A DNA stretch of 64,000 bases, taken from NCBI RefSeq assembly GCF_029030725.1, contig NZ_CP113162.1, positions 1,424,501 to 1,488,500 of the forward strand, read 5' to 3'. The position numbers were made by a program, and so were the translations under genes. The stretch is from [Pseudomonas] carboxydohydrogena (GTDB lineage Bacteria > Pseudomonadota > Alphaproteobacteria > Rhizobiales > Xanthobacteraceae). Each line of letters starts with the position of its first letter. Position 1 is the stretch's first letter. The notes under the pieces were generated by a model. It did not search any database and was not told the DNA's origin. It saw only the letters and a program-made list of their open reading frames with translations. Positions 1 through 9,171 of this stretch are shown in pieces.

Positions 1-34
1 CCGCTCGCGCGCCTGAAATTCAGCCGGATATTTG

Positions 35-769
35 ATGGTCAGCCTTATTGCCGGAATCGTCGTGCTCGCCCTGATCTATATGGGGCTCAACGTGATCCGT
101 TCCGCCGATCCGAAACTGCTGGCGCGGCTGGTGCGGCGCATCGGCGGCGTGCTGGCGCTGGCGTTCGCCGCATGGATCGGCGCGCGGGGCGAACTGGTCG
201 TCGCGATTCCGCTCGGCCTGTTCGGGCTGGGGTTGCTGGGCTACGCGCCGCTCGGCGCGGAGCTTGCCTCGAAGTTCGGCTGGGGCGGTCCGGCGGTCCG
301 CTCAGACGGGCAGCAGTCCCAGATACGATCCCAGTTTATAGAGCTGACGCTCGACCGCCGTACCGGTGCGCTTGACGGGCGCGTGATTGCCGGCGCCGAA
401 GCGGGGCGTATGCTCGGCGAATTCGCGCTCGCGGACCTGCTGCGGCTGGCGCGCGGGTTCGACGAACAGAGCCGGGCCCTTCTGGAAAGTTATCTTGACC
501 GCCGGTTTGCCGGATGGCGTGAAGACGCGCATGACGCAGCGGCAGGAGGGGGTGCTCGCCAGCATCGCGGCATGGCGGCGAGCGGCAAAATGACGGCGGA
601 GGAGGCCTATCAGATCCTTGGCCTGCAACGCGGGGCGGGGCGCGATGAAATCAGCCGCGCTCACCGAGGGCTGATGAAGAAACTGCATCCCGACCAGGGG
701 GGGTCGACGTACCTCGCGGCCCGTGTCAACGAGGCCAAGGACACTCTTCTTCGCACGCATCAACGCTAA
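35..769 (+). CDS. Membrane-anchored J-domain (DnaJ-like) protein
   Basis: The 244-residue protein has hydrophobic segments at about residues 1-15 and 38-70, a polar middle, and a C-terminal J domain (about 190-244) with the diagnostic HPD tripeptide near 218-220, in the context KLHPDQGG. J domains stimulate the ATPase of Hsp70 partners; the membrane anchor suggests an envelope-proximal DnaK co-chaperone, like TIM14/DjlA-type proteins. The ATG at 35 directly follows an in-frame TTG at 32, so the start is uncertain by one codon. The client is unknown. No neighbour suggests a pathway; the gene runs away from the dac gene. Confidence 0.8.
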   Translation: MVSLIAGIVVLALIYMGLNVIRSADPKLLARLVRRIGGVLALAFAAWIGARGELVVAIPLGLFGLGLLGYAPLGAELASKFGWGGPAVRSDGQQSQIRSQFIELTLDRRTGALDGRVIAGAEAGRMLGEFALADLLRLARGFDEQSRALLESYLDRRFAGWREDAHDAAAGGGARQHRGMAASGKMTAEEAYQILGLQRGAGRDEISRAHRGLMKKLHPDQGGSTYLAARVNEAKDTLLRTHQR

Positions 770-939
770 CTCCACGCAACAAGACTCAAATCCTGTCGAG
801 CGGCGCTGGTCGCGTCTCTGATGATGCCCCGCAAATGCCCGCCGTTGTCCGGCGCGGTCGTTATGCGGTTAAGGTTTTAGAGACCAAACCTTGAAAAAGG
901 GTTGTCAGCCGGAAAATTAAGCGCGGCATTCGCGCGCAC

Positions 940-970
940 AAAAAAACGCCCGCGAAAACCGCGGGCGTTT
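940..970 (-). terminator. Rho-independent terminator of the D,D-carboxypeptidase gene
   Basis: On the minus strand an 8-bp GC stem (CGCCCGCG/CGCGGGCG, 947-967) is followed by seven T residues. It sits just downstream of the stop codon at 992. Confidence 0.85.
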
Positions 971-991
971 TCCCTGAACGGGTCGAAACAA

Positions 992-2785
992 TCAGTTGCG
1001 AATGGTCATGCAACTGATGTCGGAACGCTTGAGCACCTTGCAGGCGGCTTCGGCGGAATCCTGACTGAGACCGGCGAAGCGGGCACGGTAATAGGTCTTG
1101 CGTCCCTTCGAGAACACTTCGGTGAAGGGATCGGCGCGGCCGAGATAGCGGCCTGCGTTTTCACGCGCGGCATTGAGGCGCTGGCGGGCTTCCGACTCGG
1201 ATTCAAGCGCGCCGACCTGAATGATCCATCCGCTGTGGGCCACGGGCTTGGTGCCGGTCGAAGGCGCGATGTCCTGCGACGGGGCGGCGGATGCGACGAC
1301 TTGCGGGGCAGGTGCGCTGGCTTCCATCGCGCGGGCCTGCGCGCCGAGCGTCATCGGGGGCGGGCCGCGATTGGGATCGGCATAGGCCATGGTGGAGGAG
1401 GGCGAGGGCGCGGGCGTGCCGATCGAGGCTTCACCGAGGCCGGGGGTGTTGCGGGTAATCACGATCGGCAGCGGTGCTGGGAAAGCGGGATGGCCTGCGG
1501 ATGCCGCGACAGATGCGGCGGGCGCGGCTTCAGGCGCTGCCTCGGCGACCGGCGCCGCATTCGCGGTTCTCGGCATCGCAGCCTTGATGGCGTTTTGGGC
1601 AATCGTCTTGGCCTGCGCCATGCGGACCTGAACCGTCTTGACGCGCACTGGTTTCATCGGCTCCGCCGAACCGGGAATGGCGGCGAGCTTTGAGGCGATC
1701 ACGCCGCTGGTGAGAGGTGCGGGCTCAGGCTTCGCGGCCGGCTCCGGCGCACGCGGCGCGGGCGTGGGAATAGACTCCGGTGCGGCGGAAGCAACCTCGA
1801 CGGGCGCGGGCGCCGGGCGGGACGGAGTCTTCGCGGCGGGCTCCTCGTCGCTGGCCGTGCGCGAGGGGTTGCGTTCGGTGATCGCGGCGACGGTGCGGCG
1901 CGTCGCGCCTTCGTCGAGATGCTCCGCGAGCAGCCTGCGCATGGTCGCATCGCGCGAGCCGCCGCTGCGGCCGCCGAGCACCACGCCGACGAGGTGGCGG
2001 TTGCCGCGACGGATGTTGGTGACGAGATTGAAGCCCGACGCGCGGACGTAGCCGGTCTTGATGCCGTCGACGCCATCCATCTGGCCGAGCAGGTGGTTAT
2101 GGTTGCGGATCGGGCTGCCGCGCCAGGTGAAGACCGAAGTGGAGAAATAACGGTAGTAGGTCGGGAAGCGGTCCTGGATCGCGCGGCCGAGGGTGGCCTG
2201 ATCGCGCGCGGTGGTGATCTGATCGTCGTCCGGCAGGCCCGATGCGTTGACGTAGGTGGTCTTGCTCATGCCGAGCGCGCGGGCCTTGCGCGTCATCATC
2301 TTGCAGAAATTTTCCTCGCTGCCGCCGATCGCCTCGGCCACCACCACGGCGGCGTCATTGGCCGAACGGGTGACGATGCCCTTGATGGCGTCCTCGACGC
2401 GAATGGTCTGGCCGGGGCGAAGGCCGAGCTTGGTCGGGGCCTGCACGGAGGCGTGGCGCGACACTTCAAGCTGGGAATCCAGCCGCAGCTTTCCGCTCTC
2501 GAGCTGTTCGAACAGCATGTAGAGCGTCATGATCTTGGTCAGCGACGCGGGATGGCGCAGCGCGTCGGCATTGGTGGATTGTAGCGTTCCGCCGGAATTG
2601 GCATCGACGACGATGGAAGCGAAAGGCGGGTTGTAGCTGGAATGCTTCACATGGACGCGATGGTGCCGGTGATGGCGCCGGCGCGCGTCGGCGTGATCCG
2701 TGAACATCAGCGTGAGGGAGACGGTGGCAAGGGCAAGCATGAGGTAGCGTGCTGTCCTGCCGGACGCGAAACTGACACCGAGCAT
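992..2785 (-). CDS. D-alanyl-D-alanine carboxypeptidase (class C-type PBP, S11) with C-terminal SPOR domain
   Basis: The 597-residue exported protein trims the terminal D-Ala from periplasmic peptidoglycan pentapeptides. The three S11 active-site motifs are present in order: SLTK (nucleophile Ser near residue 81), SAN and KTG. A signal-peptide-like hydrophobic stretch lies near the N-terminus, followed by a His/Arg-rich patch. Residues of about 300-500 are Pro/Ala-rich linker. The last 80 residues resemble a SPOR domain (starting WIIQVGALES), which in other proteins binds denuded glycan at the septum, so a division-site role is inferred. The frame extends to a TTG at 2836; the ATG at 2785 is chosen because a GGGGAAG element precedes it and the signal peptide then starts normally. 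Family assignment is firm; the exact homologue is not. Confidence 0.88.
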   Translation of the reverse strand: MLGVSFASGRTARYLMLALATVSLTLMFTDHADARRRHHRHHRVHVKHSSYNPPFASIVVDANSGGTLQSTNADALRHPASLTKIMTLYMLFEQLESGKLRLDSQLEVSRHASVQAPTKLGLRPGQTIRVEDAIKGIVTRSANDAAVVVAEAIGGSEENFCKMMTRKARALGMSKTTYVNASGLPDDDQITTARDQATLGRAIQDRFPTYYRYFSTSVFTWRGSPIRNHNHLLGQMDGVDGIKTGYVRASGFNLVTNIRRGNRHLVGVVLGGRSGGSRDATMRRLLAEHLDEGATRRTVAAITERNPSRTASDEEPAAKTPSRPAPAPVEVASAAPESIPTPAPRAPEPAAKPEPAPLTSGVIASKLAAIPGSAEPMKPVRVKTVQVRMAQAKTIAQNAIKAAMPRTANAAPVAEAAPEAAPAASVAASAGHPAFPAPLPIVITRNTPGLGEASIGTPAPSPSSTMAYADPNRGPPPMTLGAQARAMEASAPAPQVVASAAPSQDIAPSTGTKPVAHSGWIIQVGALESESEARQRLNAARENAGRYLGRADPFTEVFSKGRKTYYRARFAGLSQDSAEAACKVLKRSDISCMTIRN

Positions 2786-3059
2786 GAACTTCCCCGTCCC
2801 GATTCCAGAGATCTCTTGACCTCGTTCTGAGGCCAAATTGCGCCGGCCGGGCTCTTGTCCGCCCTAGCCGGTAGTGGAACACCCTTTCTTTCCCAATGGA
2901 GCCGGACGTCGATTGCCCGGTTCCATAAGTAATTGAAGGGATGTTTATTTTCGGCTTCCCGGTTTTCCGCGAAACACAGGTAGATCAAAATACGGGTCGG
3001 CAGTTGCCAAAGGCTTAACGAAGCGTTTCCTCAATGAGCGGGATTTGAGGCGATTTTTG

Positions 3060-3074
3060 TTGTGCGTCGCACAA
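3060..3074. promoter_or_regulatory. Candidate PhaR operator upstream of phasin
   Basis: A perfect 15-nt palindrome, TTGTGCG-T-CGCACAA. Its core TGCGTCGCA fits TGCRNYGCA, the PhaR consensus I recall for Bradyrhizobium. A weaker copy (TGCAATGCG, 3094-3102) lies between the -35 and -10 elements. PhaR is a phasin repressor relieved by polyhydroxybutyrate, so placement over the phasin promoter makes sense. Confidence 0.65.
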
Positions 3075-3079
3075 AATTA

Positions 3080-3108
3080 TTGACATGCTTTGTGCAATGC
3101 GATATGCC
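3080..3108 (+). promoter_or_regulatory. Sigma-70-type promoter of the phasin gene
   Basis: TTGACA (3080-3085), 17-nt spacer, TATGCC (3103-3108), about 64 bases upstream of the ATG at 3172. The -35 box is perfect. Confidence 0.6.
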
Positions 3109-3171
3109 GGTTTCGTGATCGGGACACCCGGCACCCATTATCATCCGTTCCGTCTTTTGAAAGGACGAACC

Positions 3172-3504
3172 ATGTTCAAAGTGGAAGATTTCCAGCAGCA
3201 AAGCAAAGAGCAGCTCGACGCCGCGGTGGCCTCTGCTCGCAATGTTGCCAACGGCTTTCAGGCGATCGCCGTCGCGTTCGGCGACTACTCGAAGAAGTCG
3301 TATGAAGACACCAAGGGTTATGTCGAGAAGCTCTCGGGCGTGAAGTCGCTCGACAAGGCGCTCGAAGTTCAGAGTGAATACGCCAAGACCGCCTACGAGA
3401 CGTTCGTGGCCGAAGCGCAGAAGATCGGCCAGCTCTATTCCGACCTCGCCAAGGAAACCTACAAGCCGTTCGAAGGTCTGGTTTCCAAGTACACGCAGCA
3501 CTAA
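3172..3504 (+). CDS. Phasin family protein (PHB granule-associated)
   Basis: The 110-residue helical, cysteine-free protein resembles the phasin_2 family. It has a MFKVEDFQQQSKEQL-like N-terminus, amphipathic repeats rich in Ala, Lys and Glu, and ends near SKYTQH. Phasins coat polyhydroxyalkanoate granules in the cytoplasm and limit granule fusion. The open frame reaches 3085, but the ATG at 3172 follows AAGGACGAACC and gives the usual phasin length. A strong promoter with a PhaR-like palindrome lies upstream and a terminator directly downstream, so it is a single-gene unit. The PHB synthesis genes are not in the window. Confidence 0.87.
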   Translation: MFKVEDFQQQSKEQLDAAVASARNVANGFQAIAVAFGDYSKKSYEDTKGYVEKLSGVKSLDKALEVQSEYAKTAYETFVAEAQKIGQLYSDLAKETYKPFEGLVSKYTQH

Positions 3505-3525
3505 GCGCGACGCTCTATTGAATGA

Positions 3526-3556
3526 GAAAAGCCCGGCTGAAAAGCCGGGCTTTTTG
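3526..3556 (+). terminator. Rho-independent terminator after phasin
   Basis: Stem AAGCCCGGCT/AGCCGGGCTT with a short loop, followed by a T-run. The A-run on the other side would let it serve the converging VWA gene too. Confidence 0.85.
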
Positions 3557-3601
3557 TTTGCCGGGTGCCGCGATCGGCGTCCGCATTTGGCCCGCGCGGG
3601 C

Positions 3602-5386
3602 TTATTGCGAGATGCGCAGCTTGGCGATCGTTGCCAGAATGTTGTTGAAGGCATCCGCCGTCTGGGTCGACTGGGTGATCATCTGGAAGTATCCGGCGCC
3701 CGGGGTGGCGCAATCCTGGAGCACCTGCGAGGTCGGGTCCCTGCTGTTGATGTTGACCTGGATGGAGAAGACGGTGATCTGGTTGCCGCCGTTCTGGGCC
3801 GGGTCCTTGATGTTCTTGCACAGGGTCTCCTGCCGGGAATCGATGTCGGAGACCGTCTGGGTCCAGCGGTTCTGGGTGTTCAGACCGTCGGACAGCAGCA
3901 CGATATAATCCTTGTAGACCCAGTTGGGGTCTTTTGCCGGCGCCTTGAATGGATCGTTTGCGGTATTCAGCGTTTGCCAGCCCCAGAACAGGCCGACGGC
4001 CTGGTCGGTGTTGCCGCTCGGAGTCATCGCGTTGATCTGAGACTTCAGATTGCTCCACTGATTGCTCATCGGCGTGATGGTGGCAGGCAGGCAGTCAGCC
4101 CACTGTTCGGGATAAGGCAATTTCGAAGGAGTGCCCGAACCTGACATCGCGTCATTGGTGGTGTCGAAATTCTGGTCGCGGTCGTTGACGCAGCCCTCCC
4201 AGCCGCCGTTCGATGCGGAATCGGAGGGATTTGTCGCCGCGTATTTCGTCAGGGACGAATCCGCGGCGGGAATGGCGTTCGGATCGGCGGGCACGTTGCG
4301 CCAGTCATGCCGGTATGCGGCCAGGGTGCAAACCTTGCTCGAGCCTGAACCCGTGCAGCTGCAACCGCTGGGCTTTCCGGTGCAAGTCGCGGATGATCCG
4401 GTCCACTTGAGCGTGACCGGCACGCTCGTGTAACAGCCATTGTAGTAGATGCGGTATTTGCCTGACAGCCTGTTGCCGCTGTCCATGCCAGGACAGATCA
4501 TGCCGTTGTAATTGCCGGTCGACGGGATCTTGCTCGCGCTGTTGGCGCTGGACAGCGTCGCCGGCCTGTCGGTGCATGTGAAGCCGTGGGAACTGTTGGT
4601 AAAGGGGCAACTCGACTTGGGACCGGTCATGTCGATCCAGACGCCGGGCGTGGTAATGCCTGCCGAACTGGCGAGATTGTTGGGATAACCGTTCTGCCGC
4701 AGATAGGGCGGCTCAGCCATCCATTCGGTCCAGTTCAGCCAGGTCTGGCTCACGTTCGAGATGCCGACGTTCACGTCCTTGGCGAAGGGAACGATGGAAA
4801 TATAGACGTCGCCCGTGTTGACGTTGAAGGCCGACAGTTTCGTGATCATGTCGGTGGCGGCGCTTTGCAGCGCAGACATCTTGCCGTTCTGGGCCATCGA
4901 GCCGGTGTTGTCGAGCACCAGCGCCACGCGCATCCGGGTGCTGCCCCATTTCGTGGTCGAGGATGTGGCGACCGGGAGCGTGCTGAAGTTGTTGCCGAGC
5001 ACTCTCATGAAATAGGTCGGCATGGTGCCGTTGGCCGACAGCAGGATGGAGGCGCCGCTGCCGCTGTTTGGCGTGTAGGTCGCTGTGAAATTCTGGATCG
5101 GGGCCTCGGTGGCGGTGTAAAGCGCATCGACATATTGTCGCGCGCGGGTGGTGATCTGGCTCGCCGTCATTGTCGCGGCGTCCTTGGAGATCATCAGCGC
5201 GGCGCTGTCGAGCGCGCTCTGAAGCGCGGTGCGGTCGGAGACCGCGCGCGTGTAGTCCACCGCGGCGCCGACGAGCGCCACCAGCGGGATCGACACGATG
5301 GCGAAAATGATCGCGACGTTGCCGCGGGTGTCCGTCTGGAATCGCCGTACGAGGCGGGTGAGATGCGTAATCGACGGGAAGCTCAT
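3602..5386 (-). CDS. TadG-like pilus-assembly/VWA-domain membrane protein
   Basis: The 594-residue protein has a short cytoplasmic N-terminus, then one TadE/TadG-type transmembrane segment (GNVAIIFAIVSIPLVALVG, about residues 23-41) followed by the usual VDYTRA. The large remainder should be extracytoplasmic. A von Willebrand A domain begins near residue 150 with the metal-site sequence LDNTGSM (DxTGS), and a long Ser/Gly/Cys-rich insertion follows before the domain resumes (VLLSDGLNT). TadG proteins accompany Flp/Tad adhesive pili, but no tad cluster is visible here, so this is an orphan. The frame opens at 5521; ATG 5386 gives a TadG-like N-terminus. Substrate and partner are unknown. Confidence 0.8.
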   Translation of the reverse strand: MSFPSITHLTRLVRRFQTDTRGNVAIIFAIVSIPLVALVGAAVDYTRAVSDRTALQSALDSAALMISKDAATMTASQITTRARQYVDALYTATEAPIQNFTATYTPNSGSGASILLSANGTMPTYFMRVLGNNFSTLPVATSSTTKWGSTRMRVALVLDNTGSMAQNGKMSALQSAATDMITKLSAFNVNTGDVYISIVPFAKDVNVGISNVSQTWLNWTEWMAEPPYLRQNGYPNNLASSAGITTPGVWIDMTGPKSSCPFTNSSHGFTCTDRPATLSSANSASKIPSTGNYNGMICPGMDSGNRLSGKYRIYYNGCYTSVPVTLKWTGSSATCTGKPSGCSCTGSGSSKVCTLAAYRHDWRNVPADPNAIPAADSSLTKYAATNPSDSASNGGWEGCVNDRDQNFDTTNDAMSGSGTPSKLPYPEQWADCLPATITPMSNQWSNLKSQINAMTPSGNTDQAVGLFWGWQTLNTANDPFKAPAKDPNWVYKDYIVLLSDGLNTQNRWTQTVSDIDSRQETLCKNIKDPAQNGGNQITVFSIQVNINSRDPTSQVLQDCATPGAGYFQMITQSTQTADAFNNILATIAKLRISQ

Positions 5387-5816
5387 TGCTGCCACCAGAC
5401 TGGTTGTATCTGGAACTTTGCTTAGAGCCGCCGGGTGAAGAGGTAGTAAAATGATGCGAGTAAACCCGAGGACATTCCTAAAATGCCGCCTTTTTGGTCC
5501 TCCGCGCGCCCTTATCCTCAATACAAGGTTGCCGCCGGGAGCCCGTTTTCGCGCAAGCCGTTAACGAAGTGGCAGGAGACGGAGCGGAGATCCCACCCGG
5601 CAGTACCTGGACCGCGCGAATTTCTCCAGCGTTCCGAGGGGTGTAGGGTTTTCCGGTCGGCTTGCGGTGCAGCCGGACCGGGGCCATATTGGAGGAACGC
5701 CAGCGCGCACCGGTCCGTGTCGCCGCAGGCCGGGGATGATCGAACGCAAAGCCATGTTGCAGAAGTTTTTGACCGCTACGACCCAAGAGACCGGGCATCG
5801 CTCGATCGCCGCCGTC
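5387..5816. other. Intergenic region upstream of clpS and the VWA gene
   Basis: Divergent gap of about 430 bases. The clpS frame is open back to 5667 with ATGs at 5736 and 5754, so part may be coding if clpS starts upstream. Nothing else supported. Confidence 0.45.
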
Positions 5817-6146
5817 ATGTCCAAGGATGACGGCCGCCCCGAGGGGGGCGGACCAGGCACGTCCGTCATTACCAAGACCAAGCCGCGCACGAAGCGTCCG
5901 AGCCTTTATCGCGTCCTGATCCTGAACGACGACTACACCCCCATGGAGTTCGTCGTTCATGTTCTAGAGAGGTTCTTCCAGAAGGATGTTGAAGCCGCGA
6001 CCAAGATCATGTTGCATGTTCATCATCACGGGATCGGCGAATGCGGAATTTTCACTTACGAAATCGCCGAAACCAAGGTGACGCAGGTGATGGATTTTGC
6101 GCGCAAGCACCAACATCCTTTGCAATGCGTGATGGAAAAGAAGTAG
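5817..6146 (+). CDS. clpS: ATP-dependent Clp protease adaptor ClpS
   Basis: The 109-residue adaptor recognises N-degron substrates and hands them to ClpA in ClpAP. The core is clear: [20 protein letters not shown], where the NDDYT and Met/Val positions shape the N-end binding pocket, then HHHGIGECG and a C-terminal CVMEKK. The N-terminal 30 residues are Gly/Lys-rich and disordered, as in the family. Upstream in-frame ATGs at 5736 and 5754 would add 21-27 residues of poorly conserved sequence; 5817 is chosen from family length, not from a strong ribosome site. clpA follows on the same strand. Confidence 0.93.
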   Translation: MSKDDGRPEGGGPGTSVITKTKPRTKRPSLYRVLILNDDYTPMEFVVHVLERFFQKDVEAATKIMLHVHHHGIGECGIFTYEIAETKVTQVMDFARKHQHPLQCVMEKK

Positions 6147-6381
6147 CCTGTCGGCGGGAGTCGATTTGCAAGATCTGATCGGCGGAATGTTTTATTGGGG
6201 AACTTGACTTCAAAGAGTAGCGTTCACTTGCGGATGCACTAGATTCACGATCGACAAGACGACCGGTCAAGAGAATGACGAACGACAGTCAAAGAAATAG
6301 CGACAGTCAAAGAAACGATGGCGGAAACGGCTGAGAGGAATATCCGAACGGCCAGAATGGCGGGGGCCACAAAGGAAGCGA

Positions 6382-8742
6382 ATGCCGACTTTTTCTCAGA
6401 GCCTTGAACAATCCCTGCATCGCGCGCTCGCGATCGCAAACGAACGCCACCATCAATACGCGACGCTTGAACATCTTTTGCTATCGCTGATTGACGACAC
6501 CGATGCGGCCGCCGTGATGCGCGCCTGTAGCGTCGATCTCGACAAGCTGCGCGGCAGCCTCGTCGGCTACCTCGAAACCGAATTCGAGAATCTGATCGGC
6601 GACGGCGCAGAGGATGCCAAGCCAACCGCCGGATTCCAGCGCGTCGTGCAGCGCGCGGTGATCCATGTCCAGTCGTCCGGCCGCGAGGAAGTGACCGGGG
6701 CCAACGTGCTGATCGCGATCTTCGCGGAGCGCGAAAGCCATGCCGCGTATTTCCTGCAAGAGCAGGACATGACGCGCTACGATGCGGTGAACTATATCAG
6801 CCATGGTATCGCCAAGCGCCCCGGCGTCTCGGAGGCGCGGCCCGTGCGCGGTGTCGATGACGACACCGACACCAAGGGCGGCGAGGATACCAAGAAGAAG
6901 GGCGAGGCGCTCGAGACCTATTGCGTCAACCTCAACAAGAAGGCCCGTGACGGCAAGATCGATCCGGTGATCGGCCGCAATGCCGAGATCAACCGCGCGA
7001 TCCAGGTGTTGTGCCGCCGCCAGAAGAACAATCCGCTGTTCGTCGGTGAAGCCGGTGTCGGCAAGACCGCGATCGCGGAAGGTCTCGCCAAGCGCATCGT
7101 CGACAGCGATGTGCCGGAAGTGCTGTCGGCCGCCACCGTGTTCTCGCTCGACATGGGCACGCTGCTCGCGGGCACGCGCTATCGCGGCGACTTCGAGGAG
7201 CGGCTGAAGCAGGTCATCAAGGAACTGGAAGCGCATCCCAACGCGATCCTGTTCATCGACGAGATCCACACCGTGATCGGTGCCGGCGCGACATCGGGCG
7301 GGGCGATGGATGCCTCCAACCTCTTGAAGCCTGCTTTGGCCTCGGGCGGTATCCGCTGCATGGGCTCGACGACATATAAAGAGTATCGCCAGCACTTCGA
7401 GAAGGACCGCGCGCTGGTACGGCGCTTCCAGAAGATCGACGTCAACGAGCCGTCGGTGGACGATGCGATCAGCATCCTGAAGGGGCTGAAGCCTTACTTC
7501 GAGGACTACCACAAGCTGAAATACACCAACGACGCGATCGAGGCGGCGGTGAACCTCTCCGCGCGCTACATCCACGACCGTAAATTGCCCGACAAGGCAA
7601 TCGACGTGATCGACGAATCCGGCGCGGCGCAGATGCTGGTGCCGGAAGGCAAGCGCAAGAAGACTATCGGCATCAAGGAAATCGAGACGACCATCGCGAC
7701 GATGGCGCGGATTCCGCCGAAGAGCGTGTCGAAGGACGACGCCGAGGTGCTGAGGCATCTGGAGACGACGCTCAAGCGCACGGTGTTCGGACAGGACAAG
7801 GCGATCGAGGCTCTGGCCGCGTCGATCAAGCTCGCGCGCGCGGGCTTGCGCGAACCGGAGAAGCCGATCGGCTGCTACCTGTTCTCCGGCCCGACCGGTG
7901 TCGGCAAGACCGAGGTCGCCAAGCAACTGGCATCCTCGCTCGGCGTCGAACTGTTGCGCTTCGACATGTCGGAGTACATGGAGCGGCACACGGTGTCGCG
8001 CCTGATCGGCGCGCCTCCGGGCTATGTCGGCTTCGATCAGGGTGGCTTGCTCACCGATGGCGTCGATCAGCATCCGCATTGCGTGGTGCTGCTGGACGAG
8101 ATCGAGAAGGCGCATCCCGACCTCTACAACGTGCTGTTGCAGATCATGGATCACGGCAAGCTCACCGACCATAACGGTAAATCGGTCAACTTCCGCAACA
8201 TCATCCTGATCATGACGACCAACGCGGGCGCGGCCGACATGGCCAGGGCAGCGTTCGGCTTCACGCGCAGCAAGCGCGAGGGCGAGGACCACGAGGCGAT
8301 CAACCGGCAGTTCGCGCCGGAATTCCGCAATCGTCTCGATGCCATCGTCTCCTTCGCGCACCTCGACGCCGATGTGATCGGCATGGTGGTCGAGAAGTTC
8401 GTGATGCAGCTCGAGGCGCAGCTCGGCGACCGCAACGTCACCATCGAGCTATCCGATCCGGCCAAGGCATGGCTGGTGAAGGAAGGCTACGACGAGCAGA
8501 TGGGCGCGCGGCCGATGGCCCGCGTGATCCAGGAGTACATCAAGAAGCCGCTGGCGGACGAGGTTCTGTTCGGCAAGCTCAAGGGCGGCGGCCATGTCCG
8601 CGTCGTGCTGGTGCCGGGCGAGGCCGGAGCCGAGAAGATCGGTTTCGAGTTCGTCGAAGGCCCGGTCACGCCGAAGCCCGAAAAGCTGCCGGGCGCGCGC
8701 AAGCGCAAACCCAAGGCCACCAAGGAACCGGCCAAGGCGTAA
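6382..8742 (+). CDS. clpA: ATP-dependent Clp protease ATP-binding subunit ClpA
   Basis: The 786-residue AAA+ unfoldase feeds ClpP. An N-terminal Clp_N repeat domain (1-140) docks ClpS. A charged linker precedes the first ATPase module (Walker [10 protein letters not shown] near residue 222, Walker B LFIDEIH) and the second (Walker [10 protein letters not shown] near 503, Walker [11 protein letters not shown]), followed by the D2-small domain. There is no ClpB-type coiled-coil middle domain, which separates it from ClpB. The C-terminus is a Lys/Pro-rich tail. AAAGGAAGCG precedes the ATG. The clpS-clpA order with a 235-base gap, and the terminator after clpA, suggest a shared unit. Confidence 0.96.
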   Translation: MPTFSQSLEQSLHRALAIANERHHQYATLEHLLLSLIDDTDAAAVMRACSVDLDKLRGSLVGYLETEFENLIGDGAEDAKPTAGFQRVVQRAVIHVQSSGREEVTGANVLIAIFAERESHAAYFLQEQDMTRYDAVNYISHGIAKRPGVSEARPVRGVDDDTDTKGGEDTKKKGEALETYCVNLNKKARDGKIDPVIGRNAEINRAIQVLCRRQKNNPLFVGEAGVGKTAIAEGLAKRIVDSDVPEVLSAATVFSLDMGTLLAGTRYRGDFEERLKQVIKELEAHPNAILFIDEIHTVIGAGATSGGAMDASNLLKPALASGGIRCMGSTTYKEYRQHFEKDRALVRRFQKIDVNEPSVDDAISILKGLKPYFEDYHKLKYTNDAIEAAVNLSARYIHDRKLPDKAIDVIDESGAAQMLVPEGKRKKTIGIKEIETTIATMARIPPKSVSKDDAEVLRHLETTLKRTVFGQDKAIEALAASIKLARAGLREPEKPIGCYLFSGPTGVGKTEVAKQLASSLGVELLRFDMSEYMERHTVSRLIGAPPGYVGFDQGGLLTDGVDQHPHCVVLLDEIEKAHPDLYNVLLQIMDHGKLTDHNGKSVNFRNIILIMTTNAGAADMARAAFGFTRSKREGEDHEAINRQFAPEFRNRLDAIVSFAHLDADVIGMVVEKFVMQLEAQLGDRNVTIELSDPAKAWLVKEGYDEQMGARPMARVIQEYIKKPLADEVLFGKLKGGGHVRVVLVPGEAGAEKIGFEFVEGPVTPKPEKLPGARKRKPKATKEPAKA

Positions 8743-8761
8743 GCGCCTCTCACAAGGATTG

Positions 8762-8794
8762 AAAAAGCCCGGCGCAAGATCGCCGGGCTTTTTT
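8762..8794 (+). terminator. Bidirectional terminator after clpA
   Basis: Stem AAGCCCGGCG/CGCCGGGCTT with loop CAAGAT, then six T residues on the plus strand. It also lies at the end of the converging small membrane-protein gene. Confidence 0.85.
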
Positions 8795-8799
8795 GTTGT

Positions 8800-9114
8800 T
8801 CAGAAATGCCGGAGCGCCCGCGCGATGGCGTCGAATTTTTCGACCAGCAAGCCGGAGACGGTTTTGGACAGGAAGATGGCTCCGGCCGCGACCATCACCG
8901 TGACGATGACATATTGCGAGAACGCGAAAGCAAGCAGCATGCGTACCGCGCCGCGCACCATGCTGGCGCGGCGGGAAGGGGCGGGCGGGCTGGCCGGAAA
9001 GGCAGGATCGTCGGCGGGAAGGGCAGGCGTGGTTTCCGTCTCGCCGGGTTGCTCGATGGCGGGAGCGGTCTCATCTTCCAGCAGAAGCTCGTCGTGCGGC
9101 TGGCCTTGTTCCAT
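8800..9114 (-). CDS. Small single-span membrane protein, unknown function
   Basis: The 104-residue protein begins with an acidic/Pro-rich region of about 50 residues, then a basic patch (SRRASMVRG) and one hydrophobic segment of about 30 residues (LAFAFSQYVIVTVMVAAGAIFL), and ends with a short amphipathic tail. No family recognised. The gene converges with clpA across a shared terminator and its start faces the divergent lytic transglycosylase gene 58 bases away. Coding support comes from the intact frame, codon bias and spacing only. Confidence 0.6.
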   Translation of the reverse strand: MEQGQPHDELLLEDETAPAIEQPGETETTPALPADDPAFPASPPAPSRRASMVRGAVRMLLAFAFSQYVIVTVMVAAGAIFLSKTVSGLLVEKFDAIARALRHF

Positions 9115-9171
9115 GGGTCTGCTTTAGGCGCGGGAGCGACGCGAGGCCATGCAGGATCGGGGTTAAGGTAA

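Larger units (their letters stand above)
2786..3171. other. Divergent intergenic region between dac and phasin genes
   Basis: No supported gene lies here. It carries the divergent promoters; the phasin promoter and operator are listed separately. Confidence 0.6.

Noticed and set aside
6481-8361. Long minus-strand frame of 626 codons antisense to clpA
   Set aside because: Shadow of a high-GC gene; no domain resemblance, and clpA is unmistakable on the plus strand.
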